A DNA stretch of 64,000 nt from Anaerolineales bacterium (GCA_020634855.1 JACKAU010000008.1:248001-312000), one strand, 5' to 3'. Counted from the stretch's first letter, positions 53,719-62,796 are shown. Program-made: numbers and translations. The notes: generated by a model from the letters alone, not told the origin.

Positions 53719-54834
53719 TTAAGGAAGTCCCCCTAAGGCTCCGGCCAATTTGGCTTTGGCTTCGCCCAAGGCCGCATCACTGGCTGGGAAGTAACCTACA
53801 TCCAAAATCTCGTCATCCACATTCGTCAGGTAGAAGTTGATGAACGACCCCACCTGCGGTTTCTCAGCAATGATGTTGGCATCACTGTAGATGAACAACG
53901 GTCGCGCTAACGGATAGCTCCCGTCTTCGGCACTGTCCTCCGTCGGGGAAACTCCATCCACCGCCAACGCTTTCAACGCTTCTTGGTTCTCGTTGTAGTA
54001 GGCATACCCAAAGAAACCGATCGCATACGGACTGCCTTCTACACCTTGCACCAACACGTTGTCGTCTTCACTCAACTGCAAGTTGCTCGCACTTAAGATT
54101 GGCTCTTCGTCTTCCTCAAACACCGCTTCCACGAAGTAGTCGAACGTCCCGCTGTCCGTGCCGGGGATGAACCGCTGGATCGGCTCTGCCGGCCAGTCCG
54201 GGTTCACATCCGCCCACGTCTCCGCCGTCGAGAAAATCGCCGCCAACTCTTCCGTCGTGGCTCCCTCGATGAAGTCGTTCTCTTGGCTGACTACCACCGC
54301 CAACGCATCCGTCCCCACCCGGAACTCAATCGGCTCCCGACCTATCGCCTGGCAGCTTTCGATTTCCGTGTCTTTGATCGCTCGCGACGCGTTCGATATG
54401 TCCGTTTCACCGGCCACACAGAACCGCTCAAAACCGGCCCCACTCCCGATGCTGTCGATGGTGATGTTCCCGGCGTACCCTTCATCCTGGAACCGTTCCG
54501 CCATCCGTTCGCTCAATGGGAACACCGTCGAACTCCCGGCCGTGATGATGTCCCCCGTCACACTCAGCGGATCCACCGCCGGTAGTTCCCCGGCCATCGC
54601 CATTTCGCCTTCAGCCGGGGCTTCTTCTTCGGCCATAGCTTCTTCCTCAGCCGGGGCTTCTTCTTCGGTCATCACTTCTTCAGCCGGCGCTTCTGTTGCT
54701 GCGGCTTCTTCAGCCGGCGCTTCTTCAGCCGGCGGCGCTTCAGTTGGCGGAGTACCGCCGCAAGCCGTGACCACACTTATGATAAGCAGTAAACTTATCA
54801 ACAAATAAATGGGTCTAAATTTATTCCAAGTCAT
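53719..54834 (-). CDS. pstS: Phosphate-binding lipoprotein
   Basis: 371 residues. Lipobox VVTACG (Cys about 25), then a stalk of about 60 residues rich in Ala, Pro and Glu (EEAPAEEAAATEAPAEE). The binding domain has the phosphate-site blocks ITAGSSTVFPLSERM, ISNASRAIKDTEIESC, EFRVGTDALAVVVS and RFIPGTDSGTFDYF, then YAIGFFGYAYYNENQ and PLARPLFIYSD. It delivers phosphate to PstCAB. Two Pho-box-like regions lie 130-340 bp upstream. Its domain order is the normal one, in contrast with the copy within PstA. Confidence 0.95.
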   Translation of the reverse strand: MTWNKFRPIYLLISLLLIISVVTACGGTPPTEAPPAEEAPAEEAAATEAPAEEVMTEEEAPAEEEAMAEEEAPAEGEMAMAGELPAVDPLSVTGDIITAGSSTVFPLSERMAERFQDEGYAGNITIDSIGSGAGFERFCVAGETDISNASRAIKDTEIESCQAIGREPIEFRVGTDALAVVVSQENDFIEGATTEELAAIFSTAETWADVNPDWPAEPIQRFIPGTDSGTFDYFVEAVFEEDEEPILSASNLQLSEDDNVLVQGVEGSPYAIGFFGYAYYNENQEALKALAVDGVSPTEDSAEDGSYPLARPLFIYSDANIIAEKPQVGSFINFYLTNVDDEILDVGYFPASDAALGEAKAKLAGALGGLP

Positions 54835-54965
54835 ACTAAACCTTTCCTCCTTACTAATTCAATAGAAAATTTTAGGTGATGTTTAATTTAACAACTTCAC
54901 ATCAAACGAAGCGAATGCAAAATGACTTCCACGTATCCGGTAAGATAATACGCACCTTTAAAGGG

Positions 54966-55018
54966 CTCTTTAACTCGGTATTAAGGTTGAGTTAAGATGC
55001 CATTAAATATTCTTAATA
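54966..55018 (-). promoter_or_regulatory. Pho box upstream of pstS, proximal
   Basis: TTAA occurs at 54970, 54981, 54992, 55003 and 55013, that is every 11, 11, 11 and 10 bp. Direct TTAACA-like repeats with 11-bp period are the PhoP/PhoB operator form of Gram-positive type bacteria. It lies 135-185 bp before the pstS start. Confidence 0.65.
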
Positions 55019-55030
55019 AGACCGTTCCGA

Positions 55031-55074
55031 TAAAAAAATATTTTGAGGTAGAGGTTTTTACCTCTACCCCAAAA
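55031..55074 (-). terminator. Intrinsic terminator after the small-protein pair
   Basis: On the minus strand TTTTGGGGTAGAGG and CCTCTACCTCAAAA (55041-55074) form a 14-bp stem with one mismatch, followed by ATATTTTTTTATC. It ends transcription coming from phoB and the two small genes before the pstS control region. Confidence 0.75.
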
Positions 55075-55131
55075 GGAAGAGATAGAGAAGAAGATGGTCT
55101 TGAGCATGGTAGACCACAGAAGTAAAGGTGG

Positions 55132-55172
55132 AATTAACTTGATATTAAGGTCAGGTAAAAGTCACGTTAAGA
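55132..55172 (-). promoter_or_regulatory. Pho box upstream of pstS, distal
   Basis: TTAA at 55134, 55145 and 55167, with TAAA at 55156 filling the gap, gives an 11-bp period over four units (TTAACTTGATA, TTAAGGTCAGG, TAAAAGTCACG, TTAAGAG). It lies upstream of the terminator at 55031-55074, so it may serve as a remote site or mark another promoter. Confidence 0.5.
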
Positions 55173-55319
55173 GTATTTTACAAGGTCAAGAGGATGGATC
55201 GATAAGATGGGGCAACTATTTAAAACTCGATAGAGAAAAATTTTGAGGTGTGCAGGGGAAATAAAAAAGAGCGGAATCCACTTGTTCCACTCCCTCTGCT
55301 TCAAGTTGAAGCATTGCGC

Positions 55320-55550
55320 TTAAATGGCTTTGATATTGATATTGTTCTCTGACAAGAAAACCAAAAGCTCCGGGGAAGGCCGTAAACTCAATAGTCTGGT
55401 TTTATCCTCAGCTCGTTTCCGTAAAACGAAATGATAGGCGTTGTCCGTCCACATCGAGCCGAGCAGCACCGGCTGTTCAATTTCCCAGCCATCGGACAAA
55501 GTTTCAACCAGTTGACCAAATCGATTTTTATCTTCTTTGATACCGTTCAT
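55320..55550 (-). CDS. Small hypothetical protein of the Pho island
   Basis: About 76 residues from the ATG at 55550, which has GAGG six bases upstream; the frame opens at 55565. Core SDGWEIEQPVLLGSMWTDNA then YHFVLRKRAED. Not recognised. It follows the coiled-coil protein closely on the same strand. Confidence 0.55.
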   Translation of the reverse strand: MNGIKEDKNRFGQLVETLSDGWEIEQPVLLGSMWTDNAYHFVLRKRAEDKTRLLSLRPSPELLVFLSENNINIKAI

Positions 55551-55568
55551 CCATATCCTCATCAATCA

Positions 55569-55787
55569 TTAACAGACTCGCATAAATTGGTCTCGAACTT
55601 CAAGCATCCGGTTCAATTGAAACCGGGCGGAGGCCTCTTGCAAGGCCAGTTTGGCCTGATAGTCAGGATACGCACTACTCAGTTGTAGTTTCTCGCTGAG
55701 TAGCCTCAACTCACTTTCTAGTCTAGCTATTTTGAGACTTACAGTCCCAACGGTTTCTTCCACTGTTTCTTTCACGTTCCTTTCCAT
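55569..55787 (-). CDS. Small coiled-coil protein of the Pho island
   Basis: 72 residues, almost entirely helical with heptad-like Leu/Ile spacing (VSLKIARLESELRLLSEKLQ). GGAG precedes the ATG. It lies downstream of phoB on the same strand. Not recognised. Confidence 0.55.
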   Translation of the reverse strand: MERNVKETVEETVGTVSLKIARLESELRLLSEKLQLSSAYPDYQAKLALQEASARFQLNRMLEVRDQFMRVC

Positions 55788-55993
55788 AATGAACTCCTTC
55801 GTTCGCGATGAATTAAATGAATTTATTTTCTACGAACGGAACTTTGCCGTCGATATTGACTGACGAAATCGATCCGTCCTTAAACATAATCTAAAGCAAT
55901 TATATCCACCCCACTTAATCAGCGGGTTAAGGGTTATTTAAATTGGGGTAAAGATTAGGATAAATATTTTTAACAAGCGGTTTTTGGGCGGAG

Positions 55994-56731
55994 TTATCCT
56001 TCGAAACGATAACCGATGCGCTGAATGGTGGTAATCCGTTTGGGTTTCGAGGGGTTTTCTTCGATCTTTTCACGCAGCCAGCGCACGTGAACATCTACCG
56101 TTCGCGACTCGCCCACCGCTTCATAGCCCCAAACTTTAGTTAACAGCAAATCGCGTGATAAAACCATGCCTTTATTACGCATCAGTTCTGCCAACAAATC
56201 GAACTCTTTATAGCTGAGGTTTAGCATATCGGCCCCTTTGTAGGCCTTGCGCCCGATCAAATCTAACGACAAATCGCTCGACTCAAGACGATCGGTCACA
56301 GCCTTGGGCTGGCGGCGCAGCGCGGCTCGAACCCGGGCTAGAAGTTCGCCCAGACTAAAGGGTTTGGTGATATAATCGTCAGCTCCGGAGTCAAGGCCGA
56401 CGATCTTATCAACTTCGCCGGAACGTGCAGTTAAAATGATAATCGGTATATCCAATTCGCGACGGAGAATACGGCACACCGACAAGCCATCCAGGCCAGG
56501 CAGCATCAAATCGAGGATGATCAAATCAGGGGCATCGTCTCGAGCCACGTCCAGACCGCCCCGTCCTTCTTCAGCCGTAGTAACCATGTACCCTTCACGC
56601 TCAAGATTGTAAGCGAGGGTCTGTCTCAGTGTATCGTCATCCTCGATAATCAGAATTGATTTCTTTTCACGTGTACTCAGTGCTTCAGTAGCTTCTTGCA
56701 CAGGCCGGTCCCCTTTTGATAATGCCAACAC
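55994..56731 (-). CDS. phoB: PhoB/PhoP-like response regulator, copy 1
   Basis: 245 residues. Receiver domain with acidic pair IIEDDD, phosphoacceptor Asp in LIILDLMLPGLDG, Thr in ILTARS and Lys in YITKPFS; OmpR-type winged helix at the C-terminus (LSYKEFDLLAELMRNKG, ESRTVDVHVRWLREKIEENP). Start uncertain: the GTG at 56731 lacks a ribosome-binding site, while the GTG at 56701 has GGGG eight bases upstream. The 56.76-56.94 kb region holds TTAA repeats between it and phoU copy 2. Confidence 0.88.
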   Translation of the reverse strand: MLALSKGDRPVQEATEALSTREKKSILIIEDDDTLRQTLAYNLEREGYMVTTAEEGRGGLDVARDDAPDLIILDLMLPGLDGLSVCRILRRELDIPIIILTARSGEVDKIVGLDSGADDYITKPFSLGELLARVRAALRRQPKAVTDRLESSDLSLDLIGRKAYKGADMLNLSYKEFDLLAELMRNKGMVLSRDLLLTKVWGYEAVGESRTVDVHVRWLREKIEENPSKPKRITTIQRIGYRFEG

Positions 56732-56762
56732 ATTTAATGTTCCGAAAAACTGTAAATGAATG

Positions 56763-56825
56763 AATTAAAGAAAGAGTTAAGTGCAAATTAATGTTCTGTA
56801 AAAAAATCTTTAAGTATATTTAACA
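56763..56825 (-). promoter_or_regulatory. Pho-box-like repeats before phoB copy 1
   Basis: TTAA or near-matches at 56765, 56777, 56788, 56799, 56810 and 56820, close to an 11-bp period over six units. Located 30-90 bp upstream of the regulator gene, fitting autoregulation. Confidence 0.5.
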
Positions 56826-56904
56826 ATTCACTATCTTCATTTAATAGAAATGGTTCCAATCACGACTGAGCTGATAGATACATTATAATTTGTTATACCA
56901 AATT

Positions 56905-56944
56905 TGTTAAATCCACTTAACAAATTCTTAAAAATGTGTTAAAA
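56905..56944 (+). promoter_or_regulatory. Pho box upstream of phoU copy 2
   Basis: TTAA at 56907, 56917, 56928 and 56939 (10, 11, 11 bp), including CTTAACA. It lies about 75-110 bp before the ATG at 57016. Confidence 0.55.
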
Positions 56945-57015
56945 TAGATTTATTGTTTACCACCATTCATTGGAAAATTCCATTGAATACTTTTAAGAAA
57001 GAGAGGAAAACGATC

Positions 57016-57696
57016 ATGCGAGAAAGATTCGAAGGTCAATTGAATAGGTTACGTGATGATATTTTAACAATGGGTAGTATGGTTGAGGAAGAACTGCGGT
57101 TGGCGTTAAAAGCGATGGATGAACTTGATTTTTCACTAGCTCGTGAAGTTTATGCCGCTGACAAAGCCGTCAACGACAAACGCTTCGCTGTTGAAGAGGA
57201 ATGTACTATGATTATCAGTACCCAACAGCCGAACGCGCGCGATTTACGGGCCATCATTGCCGTTATGAATATGATTGTCGATTTGGAACGAATGGGCGAT
57301 CAGGCCAAAGGTATCGCTAAGGCTATCCTCCACTTGGAAGATAACCCAACCCAAGCCCAACCAACGGAGTTGGCAGAAATGGGGGGGATCGCCATGGAGA
57401 TGCTGCGACAAACGATGATGGCTTACGCCAACCGCGATATCGACTTAGCCCAGCAAATTGCTGAGCGAGATAATGACGTTGATGAACTGTACGCTCAGCT
57501 TTTTACACGAATCATGGTTAGAATGGCCAGGGCCGAAAGCCCCGACAAATGCGAAACAAACTACGAATTCATTCGAATGGCGCGAGAACTGGAACGATTT
57601 AGCGACCTGGCAACTAATGTAGCGGAACGCATCATTTACATTAATAACGGTCTGATGCACGAAACAAACACAGATTGGGAGAGAATGCCTGCTTAG
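57016..57696 (+). CDS. phoU: Phosphate transport regulator PhoU, copy 2
   Basis: About 226 residues from the ATG at 57016 (GAGAGG upstream; frame open to 56953). Two PhoU repeats with NDKRFAVEEECTMIISTQQP, DLERMGDQAKGIAKAI and RELERFSDLATNVAERI. It is the only plus-strand gene in this part of the island and lies between the two PhoB-like genes. Similar to but clearly diverged from copy 1. Confidence 0.9.
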   Translation: MRERFEGQLNRLRDDILTMGSMVEEELRLALKAMDELDFSLAREVYAADKAVNDKRFAVEEECTMIISTQQPNARDLRAIIAVMNMIVDLERMGDQAKGIAKAILHLEDNPTQAQPTELAEMGGIAMEMLRQTMMAYANRDIDLAQQIAERDNDVDELYAQLFTRIMVRMARAESPDKCETNYEFIRMARELERFSDLATNVAERIIYINNGLMHETNTDWERMPA

Positions 57697-57712
57697 CGGT
57701 TTTTACGACCAA

Positions 57713-58408
57713 TTACCCCTCAAACCGATAACCGATACTGCGAATGGTGGTAATCCGTTTCGGTTTTGAGGGGTTTTCTTCAATTTTTTCCCGCAGCCAG
57801 CGAATATGCACGTCAACCGTACGCGACTCCCCATAGTAGTCATAACCCCACACTTTGGTCAACAACAAATCCCGTGAAAGCACAATACCCTGGTTGTTCA
57901 TCAATTCAGCCAGCAAGTCGAATTCTTTAAAGCTTAAGTCCAGCAAACGCTGGCCTAAAAAAGCCTTGCGACCAACCAGATCGACCATCAGATCGTCTGC
58001 TTTTAACTGTTTGGGCATGGCCGAGTTGGGTTTTCGACGCAGCGCCGCTCGAATCCGGGCCAGTAACTCCCCAAAGCCAAACGGCTTGGTAACATAATCA
58101 TCCGCGCCGGAGTCAAGACCAATAATCTTATCAACCTCGCTCGATCGGGCAGTCAGCATTATAATGGCGGTGGAATCCATCTCGCGTCGCAAAATACGGC
58201 ACATCGACAGACCATCTAACTCCGGCAGCATGATATCCAGCACTACCAGGTCGGGGGTGAGAGATCGGGCCAGGTCTAAACCGGTTTGGCCGTCGCTGGC
58301 TACCGATACGGCATAGCCCTCCTGATTGAGGTTATAAGCCAGTGTTTGTTGGAGCGTCTGGTCGTCTTCAATGATTAATATTGATGTCTTTTCTTCAACG
58401 TTTTGCAT
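57713..58408 (-). CDS. phoP: PhoB/PhoP-like response regulator, copy 2
   Basis: 231 residues. Receiver with IIEDDQ, Asp in LVVLDIMLPELDG, LTARS and YVTKPFG; OmpR winged helix with LSFKEFDLLAELMNNQG and ESRTVDVHIRWLREKIEENP. Very close to copy 1 across the DNA-binding domain, so the two probably bind the same TTAA sites. It stands 144 bp downstream of the kinase gene at 58553-60784. Confidence 0.88.
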   Translation of the reverse strand: MQNVEEKTSILIIEDDQTLQQTLAYNLNQEGYAVSVASDGQTGLDLARSLTPDLVVLDIMLPELDGLSMCRILRREMDSTAIIMLTARSSEVDKIIGLDSGADDYVTKPFGFGELLARIRAALRRKPNSAMPKQLKADDLMVDLVGRKAFLGQRLLDLSFKEFDLLAELMNNQGIVLSRDLLLTKVWGYDYYGESRTVDVHIRWLREKIEENPSKPKRITTIRSIGYRFEG

Positions 58409-58552
58409 ATTATCTGAATATTTAACCTCTAAACACAGTCACTATAGTTGCCATCCGACCCGAAAATTATAGACTCCACCGAAGTAAAGTCAAAAGGTCG
58501 CTACTCAGGTGACTGGAACATTGGCTTTGCCCATCGCCAGTTTGCCCGCAGA

Positions 58553-60784
58553 CTATCCCTGCGACAAGGGCAGCGCCACAAAAAAGACGCTGCCTTCGCC
58601 GACCGCACTTTCGACCCATACCCGGCCATTATGGGCTTCGACTAACTCTTTGACCACAGCCAAGCCCATGCCCATCCCCTGATCCTCCGTTGGATTTTGA
58701 TTATCAAGCCGGTAAAACGGCTCAAAAATTCGTTTACTTACTCGCTTTGAAATGCCAACCCCATTATCGGCCACAGTGCAGATGAGAAAGGGGATGAATT
58801 TATTGTGCTCCCGCTCTTCCTGAACCCAGGTGCGCAGCGTCACTCGACCACCCGGCGGCGTAAATCGGCAAGCGTTGGACAGGAGATTCTCTAGAATACG
58901 GAAAATGTGGGTGCGATCAGCGATGATAGGCGGGAGGACCGATTTGTTTTCACGCTTTAGAGTGATGTCTCGTACCTGAGCCAGCGCTTCGGCGTTGTGA
59001 AAGGCTTCGTCAATCACTTTGTTGGGATTGATCTCTTCAAAGCGAGGGGAAATTTTATAATTGGTCTGGACGCAGACCTGAATCGAATTATTAAGTACTT
59101 CGATGACTCGATCAACACTGGTATGAATAATGTGCTGCACCTGAAGCTGGTCCGATGAATATTCATCCAGTTGACCTTGCAGTGATAGTTCGGCGTAACC
59201 TTTAATAATAGCCAGAGGCTCGCGAAGGGTTTGAGCCAGAGAAGAAATGAAATTATCTCTGGCCTGATCGGCTCTGACGGTCGTAGTCACATCTCTAAAA
59301 ATGGCCACAATCCCCAACCACTCTCGATCCGCATTTCGCCAGGGCGCCAACTGGCCGCGAATAGCGCGTTGGTCATCTTCGTAAAAGGTCGGCAGCGGCT
59401 CGTTACGGCGCGAGAAGTTGACCGCCAGATGTTCAATCGCTTCACCGGAGTCGATCTGCCCGTAAATCGTGCCGATGGGTTGGCCGATCAGATCGGTTCG
59501 GCTGCGGCCCAAAATCCGTTCAGCCGCTCGGTTGACCAGCCAGACCTGACCGCTAATATTACTCACCACTACCCCTTCGCTTAAGGACTCCAAAATGGCC
59601 AGGTAGTTGGTGGTGTCGAGCGGGGTTTGCCCCCCCATCCCATTCTGTTGCTGTTTAAGATGACGATACCACCGATAAGCCTCAACCATCGCCGCCATCT
59701 GAGACGCCATGCGCCGGCATAACTCTTTAGTTTCGGATTGAATAGGCCCTCCGCTAAGAGGATTACTCAGAATCAAAACCCCAATTGCCCGACCATGAGC
59801 CGTTAACGGTTGAATGAGCGTTGGCCCTCTATAATCACCGGCCCATAAAGCAGAGAGTGGCGTTAACTTATCTTTGTTTTGGTAAGGGGTAACTGACTGT
59901 GGGCGTTGACTGTCGATGGCCTGTTGCAGCAGAGGAAATTCGGCTAATTCAAACGCGGGGCGACTGGGTTCGATAGATCGGTCTGGGGTATAAAGCGCGC
60001 CTAAATGAATCCAGTTGGGTCGATCAATGTCCAGAAATAGTAGCGCGGCCAGATCGGAGTCGGTTAGATAGGCCATATTCCGCACCAGATGGGTCATCGA
60101 TTCGGCCAGGCTGGGGATAGCGCTAATGATCTCGGTTGCTTCCAGCAGCCGCTGCTTAGTCTGGCTATGCTGTACGGCTTCTGCGGCTATCCCTTGCGAC
60201 ACAAATTGATGGAGGCGGTATTGCTGGATCTGCTCAGTGTGCAGAGCAGCAATCAACAGGGCGTAAGCCAGCAAATTACCGCCCCAGGCCAGACTTGGCC
60301 AGCCGAGCAGACTAAACAGACCGGCCAGCGCCATTACCAACGGCGCCAGCAACGGCAGCCAACTGAATCGATCCAGGCTGCTCAAGACTAACAGTGAACC
60401 GACCATCGTGACAATAATAGTATTAATTTCAAATGGAATAGGCCAATTGGGAATGAGTGGAAAAACGCATAAAAACAAGGCCACCCCGGCTGCGACCCAG
60501 GCCATACGCCGCTTTAAATCGGAGAGGTTAGCCCATTGGGTCAAAACCCAGATCAAACATACGGCGCTAAATACATTTAGAGCCGCAAGGGTGCGGGCTG
60601 CCGAGTCGGCTATTGTTCCGCCGGATGAGCCGGCCAGCGTCACGATCAGGCTAATCGATTGGGTGATAACCAAAAAAAATAGCGGCAAGAGTCGCCAACT
60701 GTCTCTGCCGCGTGAGAAATTACTTAGCCCCAGTAAAAAAGCCGTCAGCGTAAATAAATTAGCTGCAAACAGATAAAATTGCAT
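58553..60784 (-). CDS. Multi-helix sensor kinase with degenerate H-box
   Basis: 743 residues. About seven N-terminal transmembrane helices (1-190), a GAF-like domain (about 215-370), a PAS domain (about 388-500), a HisKA-like helix and an HATPase with ENLLSNACRFTPPGGRV, VADNGVGIS, FEPFYRLDNQ and GMGMGLAVVKELVEAHNG. The H-box reads SSLAQTLREPLAIIKGYAEL: Gln (codon 59231-59233) stands where His is required. ATP-binding motifs are kept. It may act as a pseudokinase, a phosphatase, or a partner in a heterodimer with the PhoR-like kinase at 42.3 kb. Confidence 0.85.
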   Translation of the reverse strand: MQFYLFAANLFTLTAFLLGLSNFSRGRDSWRLLPLFFLVITQSISLIVTLAGSSGGTIADSAARTLAALNVFSAVCLIWVLTQWANLSDLKRRMAWVAAGVALFLCVFPLIPNWPIPFEINTIIVTMVGSLLVLSSLDRFSWLPLLAPLVMALAGLFSLLGWPSLAWGGNLLAYALLIAALHTEQIQQYRLHQFVSQGIAAEAVQHSQTKQRLLEATEIISAIPSLAESMTHLVRNMAYLTDSDLAALLFLDIDRPNWIHLGALYTPDRSIEPSRPAFELAEFPLLQQAIDSQRPQSVTPYQNKDKLTPLSALWAGDYRGPTLIQPLTAHGRAIGVLILSNPLSGGPIQSETKELCRRMASQMAAMVEAYRWYRHLKQQQNGMGGQTPLDTTNYLAILESLSEGVVVSNISGQVWLVNRAAERILGRSRTDLIGQPIGTIYGQIDSGEAIEHLAVNFSRRNEPLPTFYEDDQRAIRGQLAPWRNADREWLGIVAIFRDVTTTVRADQARDNFISSLAQTLREPLAIIKGYAELSLQGQLDEYSSDQLQVQHIIHTSVDRVIEVLNNSIQVCVQTNYKISPRFEEINPNKVIDEAFHNAEALAQVRDITLKRENKSVLPPIIADRTHIFRILENLLSNACRFTPPGGRVTLRTWVQEEREHNKFIPFLICTVADNGVGISKRVSKRIFEPFYRLDNQNPTEDQGMGMGLAVVKELVEAHNGRVWVESAVGEGSVFFVALPLSQG

Positions 60785-61001
60785 TACTATTCCATTTCTA
60801 ACGGTGGATTTTTAAGCCTCAGATCCGTGTTGATCGAGATGGTAAAGTACAGTGAGATTCTCAGGGGACCGCCGCCTCCGGAATAGACGAAGCCGTATCG
60901 ATAGGCGTATTACGATCTACTGATTCTAACTATTTCAGTATAGCAAATGAAATAGTGTTATTCAATGGGCTTTTGGGGGGGTGTAAAATTAAAATTCGTT
61001 C

Positions 61002-62069
61002 CTAAGACGTTTCCAGCGGCAAACTTCGCGGGGTAGGAGTCAACGTTGGGGTGGGCGTGGGCGAGGGGGTCGCGGTTGGACTGGGCGTTGGCGTAGGAAT
61101 ATTGGGGTTAGGCTCTTGATGCTCGAATTTGGTGATGAGATGCCAGAGCAATTCGGCATTCTGATCGAGCACGGTGGTCAGTGATTGGTTGGGACTGCCC
61201 TCGATGGTGAGCGTGTCCGGTTGATCTCTAAAATAGCTAGAATCGGCCTGGGTTAGCATGGCTTGATACTCCGAAAATTCCGCCCGGCTAACCGTGACGC
61301 CGGCGATGATCCCGGGCCGAATTTGCATGGGTTCCATCGGATCGGCCGGTTTAACGGGGTGTAGGCGCAGCGCAAAGGTATAATCGTCAAAGGAGACTGT
61401 AATTCTAGCTAAGACAAAGTAGAGTTGGTTGTCCTGTTCAACCACGAGCATAGGCTGCCACTGGTTTAAATCGATGCCGGTGCGTCTATCGGCGAAAATG
61501 CTTTCGATTTGAATATCTTCGGTTATCATACTGTCGGGGGTGTGTCGGGGCGCGAAATTGGTCGAGAGCGGGGTTAAATCGACCACGGCTCGACTTCGAT
61601 CAACGAAGGTGATCCACGTGGCAAAATGCTCGATCGTTTCAGCCTCGCTGCCAACCGAGGCCGGAACGCCAAAGCTGCCCAAGGCGATGCGACTAACATG
61701 GGGCATCGTCTTTAACACATAGCGCGTACCATAAGCCGACACAAAACTATCGACGGTCTTCCATTGGGTGGGGTCGGCCGGTTGTTCAGGGTAGGTTAAT
61801 CGTGCTCGCTCACCGGCTGCATCGGATTTAAGGGTAACGTGGGCGCTATCTTCCAACAGCAGCGGGGCAAAACCAAAGTCGACTTCAGCTAAAGCCGCTT
61901 GAGCCGCGTTGAGGGCCTCTACGTTGTCATTTCTGGGGATGGCCGGGCGCTCGGTGGGGGTTGGTATCGGGGTGGGCGTGGGATTTGGAGCCGGGCTACA
62001 GGCCAGAAGGGTGGTAACCGCAAAGAAAATTGTTACAAAAAACCGAAATCCTATCAATCGTCTGCCCAC
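61002..62069 (-). CDS. Uncharacterised lipoprotein with Thr/Pro linkers
   Basis: 355 residues. Lipobox TLLACS (Cys about 24) followed by PTPTPIPTPTE; a central domain of about 250 residues with no recognised motif; a C-terminal Thr/Pro-rich tail PTPTPTLTPTPRS. Both linkers are typical of cell-surface proteins in this phylum. Function unknown. Confidence 0.75.
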   Translation of the reverse strand: MGRRLIGFRFFVTIFFAVTTLLACSPAPNPTPTPIPTPTERPAIPRNDNVEALNAAQAALAEVDFGFAPLLLEDSAHVTLKSDAAGERARLTYPEQPADPTQWKTVDSFVSAYGTRYVLKTMPHVSRIALGSFGVPASVGSEAETIEHFATWITFVDRSRAVVDLTPLSTNFAPRHTPDSMITEDIQIESIFADRRTGIDLNQWQPMLVVEQDNQLYFVLARITVSFDDYTFALRLHPVKPADPMEPMQIRPGIIAGVTVSRAEFSEYQAMLTQADSSYFRDQPDTLTIEGSPNQSLTTVLDQNAELLWHLITKFEHQEPNPNIPTPTPSPTATPSPTPTPTLTPTPRSLPLETS

Positions 62070-62100
62070 TAGTAAACCCTATTTTGATATCTAGTTGATG

Positions 62101-62796
62101 TTAAAATAGTCCAAACCACTTTTTCTTTTTTTTGGAAACCGCGCCGGCCTCACCCGGATCAAAACCGGCGGGCCATTGGGTTTGCTCATCATACGTGGCT
62201 CGTCTAAACGTGGCTTGGGCTAGGGTTGCATCGCTTAATATTGCGCCGCTAAAATTAGCCCCCTCGGCAAACACGGCCCGCATATTCGCCTGACTCAGAT
62301 CCGCGTTACCCAGGTCAGCGTCTTTGAAGTTGGCCTGAGACAAATTGGCCTGACTGAGATTGGTCCCGCTCAAATTCGCCCGCATTAAATAGGCCCGATC
62401 CAAGTTAACCGCTTTCAAGATGGTCTCACTCAAGTTTGCTTCGTCAAGCTTACTCTTAGCCATGTTGACGCCGCTTAAATCTACGCCAGCCAGATTGGCT
62501 TTAAGTAGGTAGGTTTCGCTCAAGACTGAACCCGTCAACTTGGCTCCAATTAGCCTACTGCCACTAAGATTAGCAGCGCTCAAATTCGCGTTTTCTAAAT
62601 TCGCTTCGGATAAGTCGGCCTCGCGCACCTGCGCTCCGCTGAGGTTGGCCCCGCTGAGATCGGCGCCGCTAAAATTACTGCCACTTAGTTCCAGAGTGGA
62701 TAAATCGAGACCGCTTAAATCCTGACCTACAAAAGATAGGGTGGTTCCATTCACCCGAATCTGTTCTTCTATCTCTTGGCGCGTCAGTTTCGCCAC
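62101..62796 (-). CDS. Pentapeptide-repeat protein
   Basis: About 231 residues from a GTG at 62796 with GGGAG six bases upstream (frame open to 62910). A long run of A(D/N)LxX pentapeptides follows (LSGADLSGANLSGAQ, ANLENANLSAANLSG), about 30 repeats, forming a right-handed beta-helix. The N-terminus starts VAKLTRQEIEEQI. The tail ends KKKKWFGLF. Role unknown. Confidence 0.85.
   Translation of the reverse strand: MAKLTRQEIEEQIRVNGTTLSFVGQDLSGLDLSTLELSGSNFSGADLSGANLSGAQVREADLSEANLENANLSAANLSGSRLIGAKLTGSVLSETYLLKANLAGVDLSGVNMAKSKLDEANLSETILKAVNLDRAYLMRANLSGTNLSQANLSQANFKDADLGNADLSQANMRAVFAEGANFSGAILSDATLAQATFRRATYDEQTQWPAGFDPGEAGAVSKKKKKWFGLF

Noticed and set aside
54158..54808. 216-aa plus-strand frame rich in Ser/Ala
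   Set aside because: Antisense of the PstS acidic stalk and domain; the Ser/Ala repeats mirror the GCx codons of the stalk.
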